Below, piece after piece: positions 1 through 5,149 of a stretch of 7,965 nucleotides of DNA. The notes under the pieces are model-generated. The model was not told the origin of the DNA. It did not search any database and saw only the letters and a program-made list of their open reading frames with translations. How positions within the stretch are numbered: the first letter of the stretch is position 1; each line of letters opens with the position of its first letter. Source of the stretch: Dehalococcoidia bacterium (lineage in GTDB: Bacteria; Chloroflexota; Dehalococcoidia; Lucifugimonadales; JAGWBF01); assembly GCA_021296015.1 (NCBI GenBank), contig JAGWBG010000096.1:1-7965 (forward strand), given 5' to 3'. The position numbers and the translations under genes were made by a program.

Positions 1-839
1 CTCTCCACTTCCGGTGACAGAGGCGGGGGCGGTTCTTCCTGTGACTGCTGGGATGCGTCGTATTGGTCCTCCAACTGCTTGAGGACCCCCTTGAGTTCCG
101 GGTTGCGCTCCACGGCAGATGTAAGCTCCTGATACTGCCTTCTGGCCCGCTCATTATCAACCAGGTGCGACGGAAGATTGTATATCGAGCATAGCAGGTC
201 CATCAACCGTGCCGCGCCCGCATAATCTTCCTCAAGCTGGACATACTGGGGAAGATGCACAATAAAGGTCATGTGCTCAATCCCCAGCTTCAGGGACTCC
301 TGAGTAATCAAAGAGGTTACGCTAGTGGGACCCTGATAGTTGCTTTCCTGCACATGGACCCTCCTCGCTTCCTCCGATGCCTGTTGACCGCCGGTGGCAC
401 CGGAGACCAGCAAGGGCCTGGTATGGGGCACGATGTCGTACATCCCACCTATGAGGCAATACCGCTTTACCCCGAAGGTCTTGAGAATCTCTATAATAGA
501 ATCAACGTAGTCTTCCCCGAAGGCGTGGGGCTCCCGCAGGTTGAAGAACAGGAAATCGGGGCTTTCTTCCCTCTGGGCATAGCTAATCGTGCTGTTGGGT
601 ATGGTCATCTCTCGCCGGCCTGACACCATGCGGGACCGGGGACGATACCGGGTGAAGTCGAGGAACTGCCCTGGCCTGACCAACTCGCCCAGCCCCTGGG
701 ACCCGAAGTGGCGCTCCAACTGGGACAACACCTGGGTGCCTACCCTACCCACGTTGATCCATGGGCGCAGGATGGCGAGAACATGGGGTTCCTGTAACTC
801 CGGCAAAGGTTCTTGTAGCTCAAACGCGCCTATTTTCAT
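1..839 (-). CDS. PAC2-family (proteasome assembly chaperone-like) protein, 3' end beyond window
   Basis: An open frame of 279 codons runs from ATG (837-839) to the left edge without a stop, so the C-terminus is missing. The translation fits the PAC2 family. It has an N-terminal beta-alpha segment (residues 17-45), an FLDFTRYRP stretch (59-67) matching the family's conserved D-x-x-x-x-RP region, an EP dipeptide after a hydrophobic strand (FLFFNLREP, 96-104), and a GGMYDIVPHTRP loop (131-142) matching the family's VPHTRP signature. Residues 228-262 are charged and helical, followed by a Gln/Glu- and Pro-rich tail (PPPP, 270-273). PAC2 proteins in archaea and bacteria are ATP-grasp-like in genome context but mostly of unknown function; eukaryotic relatives assist proteasome assembly. 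No strong Shine-Dalgarno precedes this ATG (only AAGATAAG), but no alternative start lies close upstream. It is divergent from the dehydrogenase at 990. The family call is fairly secure; the cellular role is unknown. Confidence 0.82.
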   Translation of the reverse strand, partial: MKIGAFELQEPLPELQEPHVLAILRPWINVGRVGTQVLSQLERHFGSQGLGELVRPGQFLDFTRYRPRSRMVSGRREMTIPNSTISYAQREESPDFLFFNLREPHAFGEDYVDSIIEILKTFGVKRYCLIGGMYDIVPHTRPLLVSGATGGQQASEEARRVHVQESNYQGPTSVTSLITQESLKLGIEHMTFIVHLPQYVQLEEDYAGAARLMDLLCSIYNLPSHLVDNERARRQYQELTSAVERNPELKGVLKQLEDQYDASQQSQEEPPPPLSPEVE

Positions 840-861
840 TAGCTTATCTTGACAGGAAGGC

Positions 862-878
862 GGACTTTTTGCAAGTCC
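862..878. repeat. small inverted repeat in the divergent spacer
   Basis: GGACTT (862-867) and AAGTCC (873-878) form a perfect 6-bp stem with a 5-base loop. It lies about 23 bases upstream of the PAC2-family start and 35 bases before the -35 box of the divergent gene. A second, weaker dyad (GCAAA 888-892 / TTTGC 900-904) sits next to it. Either could be an operator or a 5'-leader hairpin of the minus-strand gene. Dyads this short also occur by chance. Confidence 0.35.
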
Positions 879-912
879 TAATGATTCGCAAAACCAGCGT
901 TTGCAGGCAGTG

Positions 913-941
913 TTGACTGGAGTCTGGCGCACATCTATAAT
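913..941 (+). promoter_or_regulatory. sigma-70-type promoter for the plus-strand dehydrogenase
   Basis: TTGACT (913-918) is followed after exactly 17 bases by TATAAT (936-941). This is one mismatch from the bacterial housekeeping consensus with the optimal spacer. Transcription would start near 948, giving a leader of about 42 nt before the ATG at 990. A G-rich stretch (GGGGG, 979-983) lies where a ribosome binding site would be. The position upstream of a gene and both boxes together make this a confident prediction; it has not been tested. Confidence 0.75.
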
Positions 942-989
942 GCCCCTAGCCGGTGATATGGAGACACATTCTGGAATCGGGGGTAGATT

Positions 990-1935
990 ATGAAAGCGGC
1001 GCTGTTGGCGGGTCCCAAGCGGTTCGAGTTCGTGGATGTAGAGACGCCTACCCCCAAGGACGGGGAGTGTCTCATCAAGATGGAGCGAATGTCCATCTGC
1101 GGCAGCGATATTAGACATGGCTATGGGCCTATCTACCCTGAGGAGGAGTACCCTCTGGCCGTAGGCAAACCTTGCCATGAGTGCGCCGGGGTGGAGGTGG
1201 AAAGCCGGACCGACACCTTCCGGGAAGGTCAGAGGGTCATAGTCCTGCCCTCCAACGACATGGGTGGGTTGGTTGAGTACATTACTTCCAATCCGGGCCG
1301 GATGATTGCCCTGCCCGACCACGGAGACCTGACCGATTGGATTATGTGCCAGCCTTCGGGCACGGCCCTCTTCACCTGCAAGAAATTGGGCAGCGTATTG
1401 GGGAAGAGTGTTCTCATTGTTGGTCAAGGGGCCATCGGCCTTTCCTTCACGATGCTCACCTCGTTGCTGGGAGCGCGCCAGGTAATCACGGTGGACATGC
1501 TGGACTATCGACTGGAGTACTCCAGGGAGTTTGGGGCTACCCATACCGTCAATCCCGACCAGCAGGACGTGAGGGAGGCAGTGCAAGAGATTACCCAGGG
1601 AGAATGGCCCGACATAACTGTGGAGGCGGCGGGCTATCCCGATACCCTGGACATGTCCTTCCGGCTGGTGAGGCCCGACGGCGTAGTAGTGGTATTCGGG
1701 ATGCAGGGCGGCGAGATAATTCCGGTGGACAGCAGTATATGGAGAATTCAGACCATGGTACAACGACCCCATAACCCAAATCAAGGAAATCGTGGCCCTA
1801 CGGGACCGGGGTTGGATTGACCCTGCCCGGATGGTGACTCACCGTTTGGGCTTCAACGCCGAAGACGTCAACAAGGCTTACGAAATGTACGAGCAGCGCC
1901 AGGACAATATTATCAAAGTGGTGATGAGCGTGTAG
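990..1935 (+). pseudogene. Zinc-type medium-chain dehydrogenase, frameshifted near the C-terminus
   Basis: The N-terminal 250 or so residues are a recognisable MDR-superfamily (threonine/sorbitol dehydrogenase-like) enzyme. C37-G-x-D40 and H63-E64 are catalytic-zinc motifs, G145-x-G147-x-x-G150 is the Rossmann loop, and D169 at the end of the second strand points to NAD(H). The four-cysteine structural-zinc lobe is absent, as in some family branches. After about residue 250 the frame runs into an unrelated tail and stops at 1818-1820. A shift by one base around 1740-1760 restores a typical MDR C-terminus: YNDPITQIKEIV, then WIDPARMVTHRLGF, ending IIKVVMSV at a TAG (1933-1935). The total length, 946 bases, is one more than a multiple of three. 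The restored product (about 314 residues) is shorter than the usual 340-360, so an out-of-frame deletion is as likely as a one-base insertion. It could also be an assembly error. Confidence 0.78.
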
Positions 1936-2698
1936 GGGCCTTGAGGCCCTGGTGCTTCGTCGCCTTTCTGAAGAGCATCGCCGCTGGGCGCAAGAGCTTC
2001 GGCGTATACAAGCTCGCTAACTCCTGCTCCACGTCATCTATGTGGAACCTTGCCGATTCTCCCGCGCTCTCCTGGGACTTTCTGTAAAGCTCAAGGGCCT
2101 CCTGGTACAGCCTTCCCGATTCCTCTACTCTCCCGGTCTCCCGGAGAAGACCCGCCTCGTTTTTCCGTGTATGTGCGGCAGTGCGGTGGTCCCCTTCCTC
2201 CATCGCCAACTCGTAGGCCTTCTCGAAGAAAGCGAGGCTGGTCTCAGGGTATCTGTCCAATTGCAGGAGGATGGCCCTTATATCCCATACCGAAGGCTCA
2301 TCCTGATACTGGTCTGTCGCTTGATCGCTGTACTTCCACGACTGGATTCTATCGCCCAGATGCCAGAGGACCAGGGGGAGGCCATTGAGGACTGAGACCT
2401 TGTTGCGCTTGTCAACGGCGTTTTGAGATGCTCTCTCAAAGGCCCGCCGCGACTGTTCAACGCGGCCTCTTCTTCGGAACCTAGCCCCTTTGATGCCCAG
2501 ATAATACCAACTCCATCCCTCTACTATATCCATCGAAGCAACGATGTTTCTGGGCACGAAGGAACGATGGGGAAACCGGTTAAGCAAACTGATGGCTTCT
2601 TTCCAGGCTCCCTCGTGGTAGAGTCTCCGGGCTTTATCCAACTCTCTTTGCATCGTTCCCGACCAGGTCTCCCGTGTACTCTCAGGGTCTTTTGTCAT
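1913..2698 (-). CDS. TPR-like helical repeat protein, function unknown
   Basis: This encodes a soluble protein of 261 residues, almost entirely helical, with no signal peptide or membrane segment. TPR-like helix pairs are visible. Residues 16-44 contain a pair with the pattern ARRLYHEGAWKEAISLLN, residues 55-95 a pair interrupted by a basic GARFRRRGR loop, residues 131-170 include FFEKAYELAMEEGD, and residues 174-208 include LLRETGRVEESGRLYQEAL. The order suggests a TPR array used for protein-protein contact; no enzymatic or DNA-binding domain is seen. I chose the ATG at 2696-2698. The frame stays open further, to a TTG at 2759-2761, but that extension is encoded by an interspersed repeat. 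A second possible start is the ATG 15 codons downstream (2651-2653), just before the first TPR. No strong Shine-Dalgarno supports any of these. The 3' end overlaps the restored end of the convergent dehydrogenase by 23 bp. Confidence 0.75.
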   Translation of the reverse strand: MTKDPESTRETWSGTMQRELDKARRLYHEGAWKEAISLLNRFPHRSFVPRNIVASMDIVEGWSWYYLGIKGARFRRRGRVEQSRRAFERASQNAVDKRNKVSVLNGLPLVLWHLGDRIQSWKYSDQATDQYQDEPSVWDIRAILLQLDRYPETSLAFFEKAYELAMEEGDHRTAAHTRKNEAGLLRETGRVEESGRLYQEALELYRKSQESAGESARFHIDDVEQELASLYTPKLLRPAAMLFRKATKHQGLKAPTRSSPL

Positions 2699-2744
2699 TC
2701 TGGGGAGCGACCCACCTCGGCGGGCAGGAGCGAGGAGGAATCTA
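2693..2744 (+). repeat. interspersed repeat, copy A (TGTCATTC...GGAATCTA)
   Basis: The unit begins TGTCATTC (2693-2700) and ends GGAATCTA (2737-2744), with GC-rich filler between. The same ends occur in copy C at 3938-3967 and, inverted, in copy B at 2806-2850. It lies across the start of the TPR gene and would encode part of any N-terminal extension there. Similar short elements are, from memory, common between genes in Chloroflexota. Confidence 0.6.
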
Positions 2745-2778
2745 AAAGCGCTTGCCTGCAATCATTCTCTCTGGCGGG

Positions 2779-2801
2779 TGTATAGGGTTCTCAATTGAGA
2801 A
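2779..2801 (-). promoter_or_regulatory. 14-bp perfect palindrome next to a possible -10 box (putative operator of the TPR gene)
   Basis: TTCTCAATTGAGAA (2788-2801) is a perfect 14-bp palindrome. On the minus strand, TATACA (2784-2779) lies three bases downstream of it and could serve as a -10 box for the TPR gene, with a leader of about 75 nt. No good -35 box is present; the palindrome occupies most of the spacer and the -35 side. That is the arrangement expected of a repressor site or an activator-dependent promoter. The palindrome is seen directly; the regulatory role is inferred. Confidence 0.4.
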
Positions 2802-2805
2802 TCGC

Positions 2806-2850
2806 AGATTCCTTCCGCCTTCGGCAGACTGCGCTTCGTTCGGAATGACA
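2806..2850 (-). repeat. interspersed repeat, copy B (inverted)
   Basis: This unit runs from AGATTCC (2806-2812) to GGAATGACA (2842-2850), so on the minus strand it reads TGTCATTCC...GGAATCT. That is the same termini as copies A and C. With copy A it brackets a 158-bp segment (2693-2850) whose outer ends are the inverted pair TGTCATTC / GAATGACA. Confidence 0.6.
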
Positions 2851-2919
2851 GGAGAACGAGAATGCCTTGCGTGTACTCCGCGTTTATATGTGGGGAACTT
2901 TACTTAGTACCTTGAAGGC

Positions 2920-3711
2920 TTAATAATGAACCCCATCGCCTGCTCCGCCGTTTACGGAAACGGTCTGGCCGGTGATGGCGCTGGCCTGGTTAGAGCATAG
3001 AAAGGCGACGAAGTATCCGATTTCCTCGGGCTGCACCAGCCGCCTTATGGGGCTGGCGGATGCGGACTTCTCCATCTCCTCTTCGAGGGTGTTGTTGTTC
3101 GATATGGCCCGGGCCTCCATGAATTGCCTTCCGCGTGGGGTCAGAGCGCCGGGATGAATACAGTTAATCAGGATTCCGTCTTTGGCGAAGCGGTTAGCCA
3201 GGTTCTTGGTGAGGCTCGCAATTCCCGCATTGGTGACCCCGTTGGAGTTGGCGTGCTCGCTAACTTCCCTTGCGGCCCCACCTGCCATGTTTATGATTCG
3301 CCCGTAGCCACGGTTCTGCATGTGTGGGATAACCTCTCTCATGCACCGGATGTATCCCATCACCTTGGTATTTATGTGGTTCATCCAATCGCCGTCGGTC
3401 AAGTCCTCGAAGAGGGCCGCCCTGGAGTTCACGGCGTTGTTCACCAGGATGTCCACTCGTCCATACTCGGCGATTGTGGATGCGACCAGGTTCTTGATGT
3501 CCTCGGGAACGGTCATGTCCGCCCTCACCGCCAGCACCTTGCGGCCGGTTGTGGAGCGTAGCTCCTGCGCTGTCTCCTCCAGCCTTTCAACGTTGCGGGC
3601 ACAGATTGCCAGGTCCGCTCCCTCCTGGGCCAGGACCAGGGCAGTGTCTTTGCCTATTCCCAGGCTGGCTCCTGTGACTATAGCCACTTTGCCTTCCAGT
3701 CCCAAATCCAT
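2920..3711 (-). CDS. Short-chain dehydrogenase/reductase family protein lacking the catalytic Ser-Tyr-Lys
   Basis: The 263-residue length is normal for a classical SDR (FabG-like). Cofactor features are intact: T13-G-A-S-L-G-I-G20 loop, D65 after strand 4, NNA (91-93), N114 of the tetrad, and PG (187-188). Aligned without gaps to the E. coli FabG pattern (Ser, 13 residues to Tyr, 4 to Lys), the catalytic positions are G144, N157 and N161 (segment SNGVTNAG, 156-163). All three active-site side chains are therefore replaced. The protein probably binds NAD(P)(H), but classical oxidoreductase chemistry is doubtful. It could be a regulatory or scaffold SDR, or a divergent subfamily with other catalytic residues. 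Translation starts at an ATG with an AGGAGG (3720-3725) eight bases upstream, a strong site. Its own promoter at 3809-3837 suggests transcription separate from the genes at 4019-7579. Confidence 0.9.
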   Translation of the reverse strand: MDLGLEGKVAIVTGASLGIGKDTALVLAQEGADLAICARNVERLEETAQELRSTTGRKVLAVRADMTVPEDIKNLVASTIAEYGRVDILVNNAVNSRAALFEDLTDGDWMNHINTKVMGYIRCMREVIPHMQNRGYGRIINMAGGAAREVSEHANSNGVTNAGIASLTKNLANRFAKDGILINCIHPGALTPRGRQFMEARAISNNNTLEEEMEKSASASPIRRLVQPEEIGYFVAFLCSNQASAITGQTVSVNGGAGDGVHY

Positions 3712-3808
3712 GCTCGCCCCCTCCTCTCTGCCCGTTGCAGACAGGTGTCATAGAGTAATGTCGGGATACCATCTGCCCAACATAGCATCTCTCTAGCCTG
3801 ATGAGGTG

Positions 3809-3837
3809 ATTGTAGTGGTGTGCAGGAACACCGTCAA
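3809..3837 (-). promoter_or_regulatory. sigma-70-type promoter for the SDR gene
   Basis: On the minus strand TTGACG (3837-3832) is followed after exactly 17 bases by TACAAT (3814-3809). Each box has one mismatch from consensus. The start would be near 3802, leaving a leader of about 90 nt before the SDR ATG. The promoter lies downstream of the hairpin and repeat, so those elements are not part of this transcript. Confidence 0.72.
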
Positions 3838-3891
3838 GACCGGTCCCGGAGTGCCAGGGTCTCCTGCAACCCCCAAAGTCTTTCTTTTCTG

Positions 3892-3924
3892 CTGTAGGGG
3901 CAACCACAAGAGTTGCCCCTACAG
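3892..3924. repeat. perfect inverted repeat (13-bp stem, 7-base loop)
   Basis: CTGTAGGGGCAAC (3892-3904) and GTTGCCCCTACAG (3912-3924) are exact reverse complements around a 7-base loop, CACAAGA. The stem is long and GC-rich. On the strand of the upstream alcohol dehydrogenase it is followed by an A/G-rich run (AGAAAAGAAAG), not a U-tract, so it is not a standard intrinsic terminator. It may instead protect the 3' end of the alcohol dehydrogenase mRNA, or be a member of a dispersed palindromic repeat family. Confidence 0.8.
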
Positions 3925-3937
3925 GGGATTACGCACA

Positions 3938-3967
3938 TGTCATTCCGAGGCGCAGCCGAGGAATCTA
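3938..3967 (+). repeat. interspersed repeat, copy C (TGTCATTCC...GGAATCTA)
   Basis: This is the shortest copy in the window: TGTCATTCC (3938-3946), a GC-rich centre with GAGGCGCAGCCGAG, and GGAATCTA (3960-3967). The termini match copies A and B, which are longer in the middle. It lies 51 bp downstream of the alcohol dehydrogenase stop and 13 bp from the large hairpin. Confidence 0.6.
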
Positions 3968-4018
3968 GGGTGTCCATGTTGCCAGTCCCAATTGTGGAAT
4001 TGTTGGTGGCAACACGCC

Positions 4019-5101
4019 CTAGTCAAAGGTAATGACGCTCCGAGCTACGTGTCCCTGTTTCATGTACTCGAAGGCGTCGTTAACCTGCTCCAGCTTCAGG
4101 CGTTCCGATACCAACTCGTCCAGCTTTAGCCGGCCCTGCCGGTAAAACTCGATGTAGCGGGGCATGTCTATACGGAACCGGTTGGACCCCATAATGCTCC
4201 CCTGTATCCTGCGCTCCCGAAGCAACGAGGGACCGTCAAGCTCAATTTTTGTCCCCAGGGGAATCATGCCGATAATCGTGGCCGTGCCACCCGCAGCCAG
4301 CAAATAAAAGGCCTGCTCGGTGGTCTCCTTCAAACCGATAGCCTCGAAGGAATACTCCACGCCTCCGGCGGTCAGGTCTTTCACTTTCTTGACAACATCG
4401 CCTCCCGACGCATCCACAACGTCGGTTGCGCCGAACTCTCGCGCCAGATTCAGCTTCGTCTCCACCGTGTCTATGGCGATGATACGGCGGGCACCGGCGA
4501 TGACTGCGCCCTGGATGCAGTTCAGGCCGACGCCGCCACATCCGACGACAGCCACGGTGCTACCGGGTTCAATGCGTGCGGTGTTGAGGACGGCGCCAAG
4601 TCCCGTCGTCACTCCGCACCCTATCAGGGCCAACTGCTCAAAGGGTATATCGTCACCGACCTTCACCGTTGCGTGCTCGTGTACAAGCATTTGCTCGGCG
4701 AAGGATGATATGTGTGCAAACTGCTGAATCGGAGTGTCGCCCTGGCTTAGTCGAGGTGGTTCGGCCTGGGAGCGTAAGACTTCAGTGCTGGAGCACAGGA
4801 CGGGCCGGCCGCTCAAGCACCTGTCGCAGTGTCCGCAAAAGACGGAAAGGCAGGTAATGACCCTGTCCCCCGGCTTGAGGTAGGACACCTGCTCACCCAC
4901 AGCTTCCACCGTGCCACAGGCCTCATGTCCCAGAATTACAGGCATCGGGGTATTGTATTTGCCCTCTATGAAGTGGAGGTCGCTGTGGCAAACGCCGGTA
5001 GCGCCGGTACGAATCAGGACCTCACGGGGGCCGGGGTTATCTACCTGGACGTCCTCAATTCGGAGGGATGTATTCAGCTCTCGCAACACTGCGGCCTTCA
5101 T
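4019..5101 (-). CDS. Zinc-dependent alcohol dehydrogenase (MDR superfamily)
   Basis: This is a complete 360-residue enzyme expected to oxidise an alcohol to an aldehyde or ketone (or the reverse) with NAD(H). Catalytic zinc ligands are C38, H59-E60 (GHEACG) and C162. The structural zinc is held by C89, C92, C95 and C103. CHSD (38-41) carries the Ser of the proton relay. The Rossmann loop is G187-C-G-G-V-G192, and D211 after the next strand favours NAD over NADP. Overall it resembles class III-type bacterial alcohol dehydrogenases, but the sequence does not reveal the substrate, so no symbol is given. Start choice is firm: GGAGGTGA (5105-5112) sits just before the ATG. It lies 48 bp downstream of the CoA-transferase fusion on the same strand, so co-transcription is likely. 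Unlike the dehydrogenase at 990 it is intact and has the structural-zinc lobe. Confidence 0.93.
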   Translation of the reverse strand: MKAAVLRELNTSLRIEDVQVDNPGPREVLIRTGATGVCHSDLHFIEGKYNTPMPVILGHEACGTVEAVGEQVSYLKPGDRVITCLSVFCGHCDRCLSGRPVLCSSTEVLRSQAEPPRLSQGDTPIQQFAHISSFAEQMLVHEHATVKVGDDIPFEQLALIGCGVTTGLGAVLNTARIEPGSTVAVVGCGGVGLNCIQGAVIAGARRIIAIDTVETKLNLAREFGATDVVDASGGDVVKKVKDLTAGGVEYSFEAIGLKETTEQAFYLLAAGGTATIIGMIPLGTKIELDGPSLLRERRIQGSIMGSNRFRIDMPRYIEFYRQGRLKLDELVSERLKLEQVNDAFEYMKQGHVARSVITFD

Positions 5102-5104
5102 CGC

Positions 5105-5112
5105 TCACCTCC
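5105..5112 (-). promoter_or_regulatory. strong Shine-Dalgarno of the zinc alcohol dehydrogenase
   Basis: On the minus strand GGAGGTGA (5112-5105) matches the anti-Shine-Dalgarno sequence over eight bases, with its GGAGG six bases from the ATG. The whole spacer to the upstream gene is 48 bp and shows no promoter, so this site probably drives translation from a shared mRNA. A loose dyad (TCACCC/GGGTGA) flanks the spacer and I give it no weight. Confidence 0.7.
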
Positions 5113-5149
5113 ATCACCCATCAGTCAGCAAGGCGAAGGGTGAAAGGGA

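Larger units (their letters stand above)
3712..4018. other. 307-bp spacer between SDR and zinc alcohol dehydrogenase
   Basis: I see no gene here. Reading from the alcohol dehydrogenase end, it holds a copy of the interspersed repeat (3938-3967), a long perfect hairpin (3892-3924), a near-consensus minus-strand promoter (3809-3837), a leader of about 90 nt, and the Shine-Dalgarno of the SDR (3720-3725). Open frames crossing it on either strand have no recognisable protein content. Confidence 0.7.

Noticed and set aside
255..852. Two plus-strand open frames (255-623 and 589-852)
   Set aside because: They lie opposite the PAC2-family gene, whose frame is open throughout and carries the family motifs; the plus-strand products show none.
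990..1820. Intact 276-residue dehydrogenase
   Set aside because: The last 25 or so residues do not resemble the family, while the matching C-terminus is found in another frame up to 1935, so the gene is called disrupted.
3587..3907. A minus-strand open frame overlapping the SDR start and its promoter spacer
   Set aside because: It overlaps the SDR in another frame, runs through the predicted promoter, and has no family resemblance.
3892..3924. Rho-independent terminator
   Set aside because: The stem is ideal but neither strand has a run of U after it; it is listed as an inverted repeat instead.
2693..3967. CRISPR array suggested by the three repeat copies
   Set aside because: The copies differ in orientation and length, are irregularly spaced and separated by a gene, and there are no uniform spacers or cas genes.
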